DNA of 64,000 nt, from contig NZ_KE150457.1 in assembly GCF_000411455.1 (NCBI RefSeq), positions 1,824,023 to 1,888,022 of the forward strand, written 5' to 3'. The position numbers and the translations under genes are program-made. The stretch comes from Microbacterium sp. oral taxon 186 str. F0373. GTDB taxonomy: Bacteria; Actinomycetota; Actinomycetes; Actinomycetales; Microbacteriaceae. A model generated the notes under the pieces. It saw nothing but the letters and a program-made list of their open reading frames with translations, did no database searches and was not told where the DNA came from. Position 1 is the stretch's first letter. Each line of letters opens with the position of its first letter. Positions 51,649 to 61,756 of this stretch are shown in pieces.

Positions 51649-54474
51649 CTACTCCGCGGGAGCTCCGGTTGTCAGCCACGCCAGGTCGTTGTACGCCGTG
51701 TCATTCGAGTGATCATGCCCGCACTCGAACTGGTCTGCGCGGATGTTAGCGGCGACCGTCTCGATCTTCGCGCGGATCGCAACAAGGAGCTCAGCGTCGA
51801 CGGCCTCATTCAGGTGGTCACCCTTCTCGTCGAGGTTGAGCACCTGGATCCGATCCGCTGACTCTCCCGTCAACTCGTGGTATCCGAGCGCGTAGACACT
51901 GAGCTGATCACGGGTCGTCGCGATCTTCTGCGCGTCTTCCGTGGATTTGAAGTCGACGATCGACACTTCGTCCGTCTCGAGCCTCTTAATGAGGTCCACC
52001 CGGCCGTCAACGGTGACGCCCGGAGCGACCACCACCTCGATCTGCTTCTCTGAGTGCACGGTGCGGGTGAGATCCTCCCCATGGTCATCGAAGTAGTTGT
52101 TCAACGCCTTCACGGCCGCCCGACGCAACTGGTCGCGCAGCGCCGGGTATGCGTACGGCGTGTGGAGGTGGCGGTCGACGAGATCCGCGGCTTCCGCCTT
52201 GATGGGCACGTCTCCGGCAAGTGCACGCTTGTGCATCTCGGCGAGCGCGTCGTGCAGACCCTTGCCGTAGCCGAGCGCCTCATGGATGGGCGGGTTGAAC
52301 CCGTACATGAACCGCAACTTGAACTGGTACGGGCATTCCAACAGGTACTTCAGCTCGGAGAACGAGATGGCAATCGCCGGAGTCTCCGTCTTCGGCACCG
52401 GCGTGAGACGTTCCACCGTCGGCAGACCTGGGTCGGCCGTCAATACCCAGTCGGAGCCGGACGCATCTCGGAAGAAGTCAGACTGGCGTCGTGCTTGCTG
52501 GTTGGACGCGATGGGTGCCCAGGACATGTAGAGGTACTTCTGCGCGCGAGTGACGGCGACGTAGAACAGCCGGGTCTCCTCCGACAACCCGCCTCGATAT
52601 CGAGGACCGTTTGGGACTGCCTCGATCGGCACGACGTGGAAAACGTTCAGGCCACCGCTCGCGCGAATGGGGAAGCGGTTCTTTCGCAGGCAGGGCACGA
52701 ACACGACGGGCCACTGCATGCCTTTCGCCCGATGGACAGTCGTGATCGTGACCGCGTCAGGGGTCGCGAATCCAGCGTCCTCGTCCGCCTCCTCGTAGTA
52801 CGCCGGTGCCTGTCGATCATCTGTGATGAACCGGACGAATCCCTCGTACTTGCGCTGCGGGTCGGACGCGAAGTTGATCGCTTCGAAGTCCGAGATCACC
52901 TGTGAGAACTTCCCGAGCTGGTACATCACCAACTCCGCTCGCGCAGGCGTGCCGGGGATCGTCGCTTCGCGGACATCCATCGCTTCGAGCACGTCCAGGT
53001 AGAGACGCTGCACGTTGTATGTGCCCCACCGGTCGCCACGACTGAAGTCAGAGCCTTCCTCGAGAATCCGGACGCCGCGTGCCAACAGTTCGGGTGAAGC
53101 AAGAATATCGGCCTGGTCGAACAGGCTCCTCAGCGCGGCTTCATCGATTTCACCGACCATGAACTGGAACATTCCAACGAGCGCCTCGATCTCCGGCGCA
53201 TCGAACAGCCGCGCGAGCCCCTTGATGATGTACGGGACGCCGCGGCGCCGGAACTCGTCAACCAGAGGTTCGGCATCTTTGACGGTGCGGTAAAGCACCG
53301 CGCAGTCCGACCACGACAGTCCCCTCGGCGCCGCATCAGGTACATCGGTGAAAGGCATCCCCCGCAGCGCTTCGACGCGATCCACGATCCATACGGCTTC
53401 TTCATGGGGATCCGCGAACTCGAGTGCGAGCATGTCGCCGCGCTCCCAGACCTGGTGCGAGGCGTACTCCATCGCCTTCGGGAGTCGCTCGTCCGGTGGG
53501 AGCCATTCGGCGATGGTCCGGCCGAGACGGACGACGCCCTTCGACGAACGGAAGTTGTCGGCGAGCTCAATCGTGCGGACGTCGTCGTGCCGGTTGGCGA
53601 ACGTGAGGATGTTGGAGACTTCGGAGCCGCGCCACTGGTAGATCGTCTGATCATCGTCACCGACGACACAGAGGTTGGCGCCCCACCGAATGAGGCCGGC
53701 GATCAGCTTCTCTTGCAGCGGGTTCACGTCCTGGTACTCGTCCACGACGACGTACTTGATGTCCTCGCGAATGTGCCGGAGCAGCTCCAGCTCTGGTGTG
53801 GTGAGGTCGGGATCATCCGGATCTGACTCGAGGAAGGCGACCGCGGTGGCAATCATCGCCGTGTAGTCGAAGTACTTCCGACGCGACAGAAGGTCGGCAT
53901 ACGAATGCAGGCTGTTGGCGACCCCGTCAGGCACGAGATCGAAGTCGACCTCGTCCTCCTGGAGGATTGAAAGCACCTGCATGTACAGCTTCGAGTCGGC
54001 GTACCGCCAGAGCGTCGGTCGGCTGGGGGCGGTCGTGGGACATGTCGTGAGCCCCGACTTCGTCGATTCGCGGTCAATCAGCAGACGCTGCGTGATGTCC
54101 GTGAGAACTCCATACTTGAACGCTTCGGGCACGTAGGTCTGCAGCAGGTTCAGAGCGAACCCGTGCATCGTGCCGACGTACATCTCTGCTAGCCCTGTCA
54201 GCTCGCCGTGTTCGTCGTGAACGATGCGGTGGATACGCTCCTTCAGCTCAGCAGCGGCCTTCTCAGTGAAGGTGAATGCGATCACGTTTCCAGGACGCGC
54301 ACCCGGAAGCCCGAGGATCCGCGAAATTCGCTGCGAGATCACCTGTGTCTTCCCTGAGCCCGCGCACGCGATGAGCTGGAGCGGCGCGGTGAGCTCATCG
54401 ATGGCGGCTTGCTGCGCCGGTGTGTAGGTAGTCATCATCGGGAGGCTACCGTCGACCAGCGACATGCTCGCCAT
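51649..54474 (-). CDS. UvrD-like helicase with C-terminal PD-(D/E)XK nuclease
   Basis: A 941-residue superfamily 1 helicase: Walker A GSGKT at 39-43, DEYQD at 245-249, GDDDQTIYQWRGS near 268, TVHRAKGMQWPVVF near 565 and VAVTRAQKYLYMSW near 640. The last 200 residues contain a RecB/Cas4-like nuclease core (DGRVDLI with Asp827, then Asp841-Phe-Lys843 in IVDFKST). This is the AddA/RecB-style helicase-nuclease plan. It lies 15 bp after mod and so is the third gene of the res-mod-uvrD operon. The start may be ATG 54474 or, less likely, 54438/54435. It may degrade DNA that the Res/Mod pair cuts or marks. Confidence 0.9.
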   Translation of the reverse strand: MASMSLVDGSLPMMTTYTPAQQAAIDELTAPLQLIACAGSGKTQVISQRISRILGLPGARPGNVIAFTFTEKAAAELKERIHRIVHDEHGELTGLAEMYVGTMHGFALNLLQTYVPEAFKYGVLTDITQRLLIDRESTKSGLTTCPTTAPSRPTLWRYADSKLYMQVLSILQEDEVDFDLVPDGVANSLHSYADLLSRRKYFDYTAMIATAVAFLESDPDDPDLTTPELELLRHIREDIKYVVVDEYQDVNPLQEKLIAGLIRWGANLCVVGDDDQTIYQWRGSEVSNILTFANRHDDVRTIELADNFRSSKGVVRLGRTIAEWLPPDERLPKAMEYASHQVWERGDMLALEFADPHEEAVWIVDRVEALRGMPFTDVPDAAPRGLSWSDCAVLYRTVKDAEPLVDEFRRRGVPYIIKGLARLFDAPEIEALVGMFQFMVGEIDEAALRSLFDQADILASPELLARGVRILEEGSDFSRGDRWGTYNVQRLYLDVLEAMDVREATIPGTPARAELVMYQLGKFSQVISDFEAINFASDPQRKYEGFVRFITDDRQAPAYYEEADEDAGFATPDAVTITTVHRAKGMQWPVVFVPCLRKNRFPIRASGGLNVFHVVPIEAVPNGPRYRGGLSEETRLFYVAVTRAQKYLYMSWAPIASNQQARRQSDFFRDASGSDWVLTADPGLPTVERLTPVPKTETPAIAISFSELKYLLECPYQFKLRFMYGFNPPIHEALGYGKGLHDALAEMHKRALAGDVPIKAEAADLVDRHLHTPYAYPALRDQLRRAAVKALNNYFDDHGEDLTRTVHSEKQIEVVVAPGVTVDGRVDLIKRLETDEVSIVDFKSTEDAQKIATTRDQLSVYALGYHELTGESADRIQVLNLDEKGDHLNEAVDAELLVAIRAKIETVAANIRADQFECGHDHSNDTAYNDLAWLTTGAPAE

Positions 54475-54489
54475 CTACCACGGTCAAGG

Positions 54490-57069
54490 TCACGCCACCT
54501 CGATGATCTTCATGACTTCGTCGCCGTAGTCGTTGATCACCTTTACAGCGATCTTGCCTGTGGAGGGTGTGTCGAACGGCACCGAGACCGGGCGGTTTAG
54601 TGTCGCCCATGCGTCCGGATCGATATCGGCCTTGAGCGCAGTCTTGAGCGCCTTGTAGGGGTCGTTCTCGCCGAGGAAATATGCGTGGCGCACGAAGAAG
54701 CTCTCCCCGTCGTAGTTGGTGTCGATCATCCACAGCGCGATCTCCTTGATGGAGTTGGAACGCACTTCGCCGGACGTCGGGTCGTAGACATCGATCCCGC
54801 GCACTTCGATCTCCCACTGCGCCCCTGCCTCGCGCAAGTCGAGGTCAGGTTCGCCGAAGACAGTGAACAGGTTTCCCTTGCCCGTCTTCTTGAGTTCATT
54901 GCCCATGAGCAGGTCAACATTCATTCGAACCACCAGCACCTTGACACGCCCCAGGTCTCGGACGCCAGCGACAACTGCGAAACCCTGTTCATCGGTCTCA
55001 ACACCAAGTTGCGGATCGAAGGCGAATCCAAGCACAGCGACAAGCGGTGCGCCGGCTTCAACTGCTTCTCGCGCCGCACTCTTGATGAACGACGCTGAGA
55101 CTGTTCCGTACTGTGGCCCTAGCGCGATGGCTAGCTGATCGCCTGACTCTTTCTGGGTGCCGATTGCCTGCACATAGGCGCCAGGGTGTGCATCGATCGA
55201 CGCAAACACGAGGCGCTCAGCGCGGCGGCCGTTCTGTATGCCCGCGACACGGAGATCCGCGAGTATTGATTGCTCGAAGGAGGGAGTTTCTGCCTCCACT
55301 GCTCCAGGGCGCAGATCATCCGCTTCATCTAGCGCGATGTTTCGATGCGGCGCGAGAGACTCAACTGTGAATGGTCCTGCGACACGCACGCGGCCAGGAT
55401 CAATTTGGGGGGAATCGAACAGCGTCACCGATTCTGCGGCGGAGCTGATAGCAGCATCAGCCTCTTTGAGCGTCATCCCCTCGACGATCGACTCATTGTT
55501 CGCGATCGATCCCAACGTGATCCGAGGGAAACTCTCATATATGAATCCGCCCGCCGGGCTTGTAACTCCGGCTTCCAGCTTGTAGTAGCTAAAACGCGCT
55601 CCCATCAACCGTTGTCGGGCAAGCGCAATTGCCACTCTGGACGTGTCAATCGTGATCCATCGTCTGCCCCACTGCTCAGCGACAGCGGCCGTCGTGCCTG
55701 AACCACACGTCGGGTCCAGTACCAGATCGCCAGGATCGGTACACATGAGCATGCACCGACCGACTACCTTCGTCGTGGTCTGAACGACGTAGATCTTCTC
55801 GTCGGTGAAGCCCCCGATTACCGTGTCGCTCCACACGTTGTTGTAGGTCTGCCAGCCAGAGTCAGTCGGGTACCGCACGTACTCGAGCGACGAACCTGCG
55901 TTGTGAATGCGGTGCGCCCAGGCGAGGCGCTGCATCCCGACTGGATTGCTGGCCTTCCAATGAAGGCTGGCGCCGGGGAGGTAACTCTTTCCGCCATAGG
56001 AGAACTGTTGATCCTGCTTCGACGCGCCCTGCGATCGCAAGTTGTCATTGCGATAGATGCGCGCACCCTCGGGCAACACGCTGGGGTCCAGCTTTTCAGC
56101 CTTGGTTGCCGGGCGCCTTGTGCCGTCACCCAGCATCACCCAGTTGTAGCCGCTTTGGCTGGCACCCTTCGACCAAAGGGTTCGTACCTTTAGTTTCGTA
56201 ACGTCGCGTCCGTACCACAGGATCATGTCGCCCGCGCGACTGAGACCTGTCGTAGCGACAAATCCACTTGTCGTGGCAAAGAAGATCTGGCTAACGAAGT
56301 TTTCCGCACCGAAGACCTCGTCCAGAAGGCTACGTACAAGATGCACGTTCTCGTCACCGATCTGGACGAACACACTGCCACTCGCAGTGAGCAGATCCCG
56401 CGCGGCCACGAGACGATCGCGCAGATAGGCCAGGTATGAGTGGATGCCCAACTCCCATGTATCGCGGAACGCCTTGATCTGCTCTGCCTCGCGCGCCGCG
56501 TCGTCGATCTTGCCGTCCTTGACGTCCCGCTTTGATGCTCGCGTCTGCCAGTTCGAACCGAACTTGATTCCGTAGGGCGGGTCGATGTAGATCATCTGCA
56601 CCTTTCCGCGGAGAGCCTCGCGCTCGGCGAGCGAACCCATGACCTGGAGGCTGTCACCAATGATCATCCGGTTCTTCCACGACTCCTCGTGCTGATAGAA
56701 CTCAACCGCGCTGAGCTCATCCAGCTCATCGAAGTCGTCGAAGTCGAACAGGCTTGGGATCTGGTTGAACTCGTTCGACTTCGACTGCTTCTTTAGGTTC
56801 TCAATGAGGGCCTGCGGGGCGATTTTCTCCTGGATGTAGATGGGCGGAGCATCGACGACGAGGTCTCCGTCGTTCTGAGCATCCTTTCCTCTCCAGACGA
56901 GTTGTGGGTCGAGGTCGACGTTCCGCGGGTACCGTAGTGGCGGCAGCGCTTCTTTAGATTCGTCGTAGAAGGTTGCCGCGGCATCCGCTGTCGGGATATT
57001 CGACCTCTTATCGTCGTGGTCATACGCGGTGACCTGGGTCGGGCCTTTGGGCTGGCGGGGGCGGGCCAT
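54490..57069 (-). CDS. Type III-like DNA adenine methyltransferase Mod, extended
   Basis: An 859-residue methyltransferase. The N-terminus has MIIGDSLQVM then motif IV DPPYGIKFG at 163-171, and motif I DPTCGSGTTAAVAEQW at 452-467. Motif IV precedes motif I, so it is a beta-class enzyme like type III Mod, which methylates adenine-N6 and reads the target sequence. The region between the two motifs is the recognition domain. The C-terminal 370 residues are additional; ordinary type III Mod proteins are around 600-700 residues. The ATG at 57069 shares its A with the res stop (TGATG). It probably protects the host and may guide the Res protein. Confidence 0.88.
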   Translation of the reverse strand: MARPRQPKGPTQVTAYDHDDKRSNIPTADAAATFYDESKEALPPLRYPRNVDLDPQLVWRGKDAQNDGDLVVDAPPIYIQEKIAPQALIENLKKQSKSNEFNQIPSLFDFDDFDELDELSAVEFYQHEESWKNRMIIGDSLQVMGSLAEREALRGKVQMIYIDPPYGIKFGSNWQTRASKRDVKDGKIDDAAREAEQIKAFRDTWELGIHSYLAYLRDRLVAARDLLTASGSVFVQIGDENVHLVRSLLDEVFGAENFVSQIFFATTSGFVATTGLSRAGDMILWYGRDVTKLKVRTLWSKGASQSGYNWVMLGDGTRRPATKAEKLDPSVLPEGARIYRNDNLRSQGASKQDQQFSYGGKSYLPGASLHWKASNPVGMQRLAWAHRIHNAGSSLEYVRYPTDSGWQTYNNVWSDTVIGGFTDEKIYVVQTTTKVVGRCMLMCTDPGDLVLDPTCGSGTTAAVAEQWGRRWITIDTSRVAIALARQRLMGARFSYYKLEAGVTSPAGGFIYESFPRITLGSIANNESIVEGMTLKEADAAISSAAESVTLFDSPQIDPGRVRVAGPFTVESLAPHRNIALDEADDLRPGAVEAETPSFEQSILADLRVAGIQNGRRAERLVFASIDAHPGAYVQAIGTQKESGDQLAIALGPQYGTVSASFIKSAAREAVEAGAPLVAVLGFAFDPQLGVETDEQGFAVVAGVRDLGRVKVLVVRMNVDLLMGNELKKTGKGNLFTVFGEPDLDLREAGAQWEIEVRGIDVYDPTSGEVRSNSIKEIALWMIDTNYDGESFFVRHAYFLGENDPYKALKTALKADIDPDAWATLNRPVSVPFDTPSTGKIAVKVINDYGDEVMKIIEVA

Positions 57070-60000
57070 CAGACTCCCTCGAAAATGAAGCGGGACAAGA
57101 GGTCGGGGTCACCGACGATTGGGCGATCGGCGATGTGGTCGGCAATCGCCTGGCGGAGCACGTGCTCCGCATCGTCGACGCCGGCCTTGCCGAGTTCTAG
57201 GTAGCCCCAGCGCCCGAATGCGCCGTGGTTGTTGACCGCGGTGCACCACAGATTGCGCGCAGTGTCAGCTTTCGCCTTGGTCGAGCCGGGGCTCTTCTGG
57301 CTGCCGGAGACCTCGACGATGAGCGTGCGGGTGAAATCCTCTCCGTCCACGGGTGCGAGTCGGAGCAGAAAGTCGGGCAGATAGCGGTGACTGCGGCCCT
57401 GGTGGACGTAGGGGACTTCGAAGCCGAGGTGGTCGTTCTTCACGTAGCTCGTCAGCATCCCGTCGCGGGCTAGCGTCTCGCAGACCTGCGCGACGCGCTT
57501 CTCCCACGTGTTACCGTCCTTGCCATCGAGGGTGACGTGCGAGACATGCGAGAGCGTGGTCTCGAAGGTCATCTTGCGGGTGTCGAACCAGACTGCGGCA
57601 GTGCTGTGGGTGTGCTCGCCGAATGCGAGGATCGGCCTCATCAGTGGTCGACGCTGAGTGTCGTCCAGGCGCGCGATCGCATGCCCGATGGCCTGCGCCG
57701 CGAGCTCTTGCGGCTCGGCGAGAGTCAGGAATCCGATCGTGTAGCCAGACTCGACGTGCACCTTGTGTCGCAGCCAATCGCGGGCGAACTCGACAAGTTG
57801 CGGGAACAGCCACGGCCGATGATCATCTGCGTCAGGGAACAGCCAACGAAGCGTGCGCTTCGCAATACCGAAGGCGACCTCCTGCTCGCGCGCTTCCTTG
57901 ATCCCATCAATGCGCTCGATCTGTCCGACGATGCCGGCCGCCTCTACCCAACTGGGGACGGTGTTCCCGTTGATCACCACGCCATCAGCCGCATCGAGGT
58001 CAAAGATCAGGGGAGCATCCGGCAGCTCGACCCGGTACCCGGAGAGCACCGGGAAGTCGATCTGTAGGTGGGCTCGGTCTTCCATCGCCTGCACGCGGAT
58101 GCTCGGCTCAGGAGGCTTCGGCGGGTCGACCGGCTTGTCACTCGGGATGAACGAGAACGGGATGCCATACACGTTGGCGTACTCCGGCGGGAACAGCCCA
58201 GTATCCGGGTCGGCCGCATAGGACCGGCGACGCAGTCCGCGGCCGACGACCTGCTCGCACAGCAGTTGCGAGCCGAACGCGCGGACGCCCAGGATATGGG
58301 TGACGGTGTTGGCATCCCAGCCCTCGGTGAGCATCGCCACGGAGACGACGCACCGGACCTGCTCGCCGAGCTTTCCCTTTTTTCCGACGGTGTTCATCAC
58401 CTCGCGAAGCAGGTCGGAATCATCTAGCTTGTCGACATCCGCCCCGGGGTTCGACTTGCGATATGCCTGCTTGAACGCGTCAATCTCCTCAGCTGCGGCT
58501 TTCTTGAAGTCATCCTTCATTGCCTCACCAGATTCGAGCTGCTTCGAATCGATGACGATCGTGCGCGGGATGGCGACGGGCTGGTCGTTCTCGACGTTTG
58601 TGAACAGTGGGAGATTGCCCTTGACGTGCCGGGTGTGCTCGCCGTCCGCTACTTCGTAGCCGGCGATCCAGTCGTAGACGAGCTTCGAGACGAGCGTGTT
58701 CGGTGTAACGACGATCATCACCGGGGGCGGCTCCTCCAGCGGCTTGAGCCGTTCTTCCCAGTCCTCATATGCGGCTTCGTAGGACTTGTAGAGAGATCGG
58801 ATGCCGCCCTCCAGCACGGCTGGCATGTTCCAGGTGCCGGGGGCGGGCATTGCGGACAGCGCGACTCGCTTCGGCCAGGACGGATCATCCTTCACCTGGT
58901 CGTAGAGGTGAAGGTAGGTGACGAGGTCAGCCTGCGCACTGTCGTCGACGGGCAGCCGAGGCACCTTCACAATGCCGGACTCGATTGCATCCATCAGGCC
59001 GAAGTCGCTGACAACCCACGGGAAGATCGAGCCTTCGCCGTAGCCGCTGCCCTTCAGATAGAAGGGTGTTGCGGACAGGTCGTAGATCGTCTTGATCCCT
59101 TCCTTGCCCTTGTTGCCGTAGCGGCGGATGTCGACGAGGCCCTTGAACCAGACGCGAGCGTCATCGTTCGCTTCCTTCGTGTCGGCGTCGAGCTTCTCGT
59201 CGAGGTCCTTCGGCTGGTAGCAGTGGTGTGCCTCGTCGTTGAATACGACGATCTCGCCCTTATCGCGGCCGAGCTTATCGAGCACGCGTGTGACCACCAT
59301 CTGCGGCGTCTCGGTAAACGCGCCTTGGTCTGGCTTGCCTGCCAGCAGCAGCTTGCGCGTGTTGGCGCTGATGCCCTTCCCGGCGCTTGTGGTCCGAGCC
59401 ATGAACTGGTGGTAGTTGATGATGTGGACGTCTGCCTGATTGAGCTGGGCGCGTAGATCTTGGGGCACGACTCCCCGCAGATCGAAGTAGTTCACGTCGC
59501 GCGGCTCAGTAGGTTGAAGTACCCGCAGGCGATCCTTGATCGTGATGCCGGGGGCGACGATCAGGAACCGCTTCACGAACCGCGAGTCCTGCGGCGAGTT
59601 CACCTTGTTCAGCGTGTGCCAGGCGATGAGCATCGCCATCACGATCGTCTTTCCGGCACCGGTCGCCATCTTGAGTGCGACGCGTGGGAGGTTGGCGTTG
59701 TGCTCGGAGTTGGCGTCCGCAAGAGTGTTCCGCCAGTCGATGCCGGCCAGGTTCGAACGGTCGTACTTGTCGCGTCCCACGACCTCAGCGAGGTAGATCG
59801 CGGTCTCGGCCGCTTCACGCTGAGCGAAGAGGATCGGGTCTTCGCGGCTGGGGTCTGACCAGTGCATCAGCAGCTTGCGGCTGACGGCAGTCGCGCCCGG
59901 GTAGTTCTGGCGCCGCCAGTCACGGAGTGCGTCACGGAGTTGGTCAATCTTGTGGTTGCGCTCGACTCGCTCGTCCGTGAGGTTCGAGAAGTCCAGGGTG

Positions 60001-60191
60001 GGCTGCGGTGCAGTCTTCGCCCTTCCTGCGCCGCGCTTCGGCTTCGGGATGGGGATGAAGAACTCGCTAAGGCGCCGCTTCTCGATGACGTTGCCCGTAG
60101 GGCCACTCGGGCCCATCTCGAAGTGCCGCCCGGGTTCTTCGTACGCAGAGTTGAGCACGGGATTGGACAGCGCATCGCTGACGTCGGACAC
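57069..60191 (-). CDS. Type III-like restriction subunit Res (DEAH helicase with nuclease)
   Basis: A 1040-residue superfamily 2 protein: Walker A ATGAGKT at about 176-182, DEAH at 319-322 (FNDEAHHCYQ), IYDLSATPFYLKGSG, and the helicase C motif VVGRGLRRRSY. The C-terminus carries a PD-(D/E)XK-like fold (Asp940 in LPDFLLRL, Glu960 in LIVEVSGSQK), where Ser replaces the usual Lys two residues after Glu. Res subunits need Mod for recognition and translocate or slide on DNA to cut. The GTG at 60191 has GGGGAGGG just upstream and is preferred over longer starts at 60218 and 60239. It is the first gene of the operon. Confidence 0.88.
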   Translation of the reverse strand: MSDVSDALSNPVLNSAYEEPGRHFEMGPSGPTGNVIEKRRLSEFFIPIPKPKRGAGRAKTAPQPTLDFSNLTDERVERNHKIDQLRDALRDWRRQNYPGATAVSRKLLMHWSDPSREDPILFAQREAAETAIYLAEVVGRDKYDRSNLAGIDWRNTLADANSEHNANLPRVALKMATGAGKTIVMAMLIAWHTLNKVNSPQDSRFVKRFLIVAPGITIKDRLRVLQPTEPRDVNYFDLRGVVPQDLRAQLNQADVHIINYHQFMARTTSAGKGISANTRKLLLAGKPDQGAFTETPQMVVTRVLDKLGRDKGEIVVFNDEAHHCYQPKDLDEKLDADTKEANDDARVWFKGLVDIRRYGNKGKEGIKTIYDLSATPFYLKGSGYGEGSIFPWVVSDFGLMDAIESGIVKVPRLPVDDSAQADLVTYLHLYDQVKDDPSWPKRVALSAMPAPGTWNMPAVLEGGIRSLYKSYEAAYEDWEERLKPLEEPPPVMIVVTPNTLVSKLVYDWIAGYEVADGEHTRHVKGNLPLFTNVENDQPVAIPRTIVIDSKQLESGEAMKDDFKKAAAEEIDAFKQAYRKSNPGADVDKLDDSDLLREVMNTVGKKGKLGEQVRCVVSVAMLTEGWDANTVTHILGVRAFGSQLLCEQVVGRGLRRRSYAADPDTGLFPPEYANVYGIPFSFIPSDKPVDPPKPPEPSIRVQAMEDRAHLQIDFPVLSGYRVELPDAPLIFDLDAADGVVINGNTVPSWVEAAGIVGQIERIDGIKEAREQEVAFGIAKRTLRWLFPDADDHRPWLFPQLVEFARDWLRHKVHVESGYTIGFLTLAEPQELAAQAIGHAIARLDDTQRRPLMRPILAFGEHTHSTAAVWFDTRKMTFETTLSHVSHVTLDGKDGNTWEKRVAQVCETLARDGMLTSYVKNDHLGFEVPYVHQGRSHRYLPDFLLRLAPVDGEDFTRTLIVEVSGSQKSPGSTKAKADTARNLWCTAVNNHGAFGRWGYLELGKAGVDDAEHVLRQAIADHIADRPIVGDPDLLSRFIFEGV

Positions 60192-60499
60192 TGAACCCTC
60201 CCCAGGTACCGGCGTCATGGAGCAACGCCGCGATTCCATATTGTCAGAGCTCCTTGGTCCGCGAGGTGCAACCCGCCTCTCGTGAACGCCAAGCAAGCCA
60301 CCAAGGGACCCGAGTACGACATACCAGGACCTCAACTCGGGAGAACCATGTTGAGAAGAAGCCAGGAGAACACAACGAGGAGAACGATGCACGCAGGCAT
60401 CAATGATGGCCGGCTACCTCTTTCGTCAATCCGCCACAGTTGCCTGCATCCGAGAAAAATACCTGGATAGACGGTAAATCACGATTCTATCCTGGCGGC
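60192..60499. other. Gene-free region upstream of the res-mod-uvrD operon
   Basis: No convincing gene is seen in these 308 bp. Short frames (for example a 62-codon one at 60282-60470) lack ribosome-binding sites and family features. The stretch must hold the promoter of the leftward operon. Candidate elements near 60245-60270 (TTGCAC and GACAAT read leftward) are weak. The base composition is less GC-rich than the flanks, as expected for an acquired region. Confidence 0.4.
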
Positions 60500-61012
60500 A
60501 TGCGCGGGGGGCTGGAGTGGTGCAAGCGGGGCGTCGACTCGCGCGGCGTGCGCCAGGCCATCGCCTACACGCTCGAGGGGACGTGCGACGCACACCGTCC
60601 GTATTCGATCGGCGTCGACGCGCTCGAGGTGCAGGCTGGGGCATCCGAGGCCACCGTCACCCGCTTCCGCCACCGTCACCCGCTTCATCGTCGCGAGTGG
60701 CCGCATTGGAACCGATCAGCTCATCGCCGGCGCCCTGCGCGTCCGGATCACCGGGCATTACCCGATCACCGGGGAGGAGCGTGGACGCGCCCGGCTGAGT
60801 CCCGACGTCGATCTCTTCCTCGGCTGCGACCTGGCGATCTCGAGCGCGGCATCGACGCCGTCTACGCCGGCCCGACTCGGTACCCGCTGAGCCCGCGTGA
60901 CCGGATCGTCGTGGACGAAGCCGGCATGGTCGACCTGCAGACCGCGAGCGTCCTCACCGAGCTCGCGCTCGAACAGCGCGTCGGACTGGCATTCGTGTCT
61001 AGGAATCCTGAA
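60500..61012 (+). pseudogene. Decayed helicase/relaxase (MobF TraI-like) remnant
   Basis: The frame at about 60895-60995 reads RDRIVVDEAGMVDLQTASVL then TELALEQRVGLAFVS. This resembles the Walker B region of RecD-like helicase domains in MobF relaxases (VVDEAGM). The upstream frame (MRGGLEWCKRGVDSRGVRQA from 60500) has an apparent ribosome-distance start but switches to unrelated low-complexity sequence after residue 55, which suggests frameshift or deletion. A separate frame near 60700-60820 (DQLIAGALRVRITGHYPITG) also looks coding. The parts imply a decayed conjugation gene. The identification is tentative. Confidence 0.4.
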
Positions 61013-61756
61013 CGCGAACCTCGTGGTTTTCTCGACTTCTTCGGCCCGGACTTGGTAGTCCGGAGAGCTGTATTGAAGTTGCTAATGACTCTGAACGACG
61101 AGGTTGTGCTGCCCAGGGAGGTTGGTCAATCTGCTGATGGGTGGGTGGCCGCCGATCGCGGTGTGGGGCCTGTGGTGATTGTAGGAGTGCAGCCAGGTCG
61201 GGAGCGCGTTGCGGCGGGCTGATTCAGAGTTGTAGTGCCGGGCGTAGGCCCAGCCGTCGGCGAGCGTTCGGTGGAAGCGTTCGATCTTTCCGTTCGTTTG
61301 CGGCCGGTAGGGGCGAGTCCGTTTCGGTTGGATGTTCATTTCCGTGCAGGCGTGACGCCAGGCGAAGGACCGGTAGGCGGAGCCGTTGTCGGAGAGCACG
61401 CGTTCGACGATGACACCACGCGCGGCGAACCAGCCGACCGCGCGACGCAGAACGGCGACGGCGGTGGCGGCGGTCTCGTCGTCGTGGATCTCGTGCGTCT
61501 CGCGGTGATCGCGCGGTTACGGTCGCCTTGGAACCGGCCGACGTAGCGCCAGCCGCCGCCGTCGGGGATGTTGCCGAGTTTCTTCACGTCGACGTGGATC
61601 ATCGAGCCGGGATACTCGTGCTCGTAGCGTCGAGCGGGTTCCCCGGTGCGAACATCGATATGGCTGAGACGGTTGATCCGGCACCGGGTGAGGACCGCGT
61701 GAACGGTCGAGGCGGGCATCCCCAGCTGAGCGCCGATCCCGACCGGCCCCAGCCGC

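Noticed and set aside
60282..60470. 62-codon rightward frame upstream of res
   Set aside because: It has no ribosome-binding site, no family features and lies in the probable promoter region.
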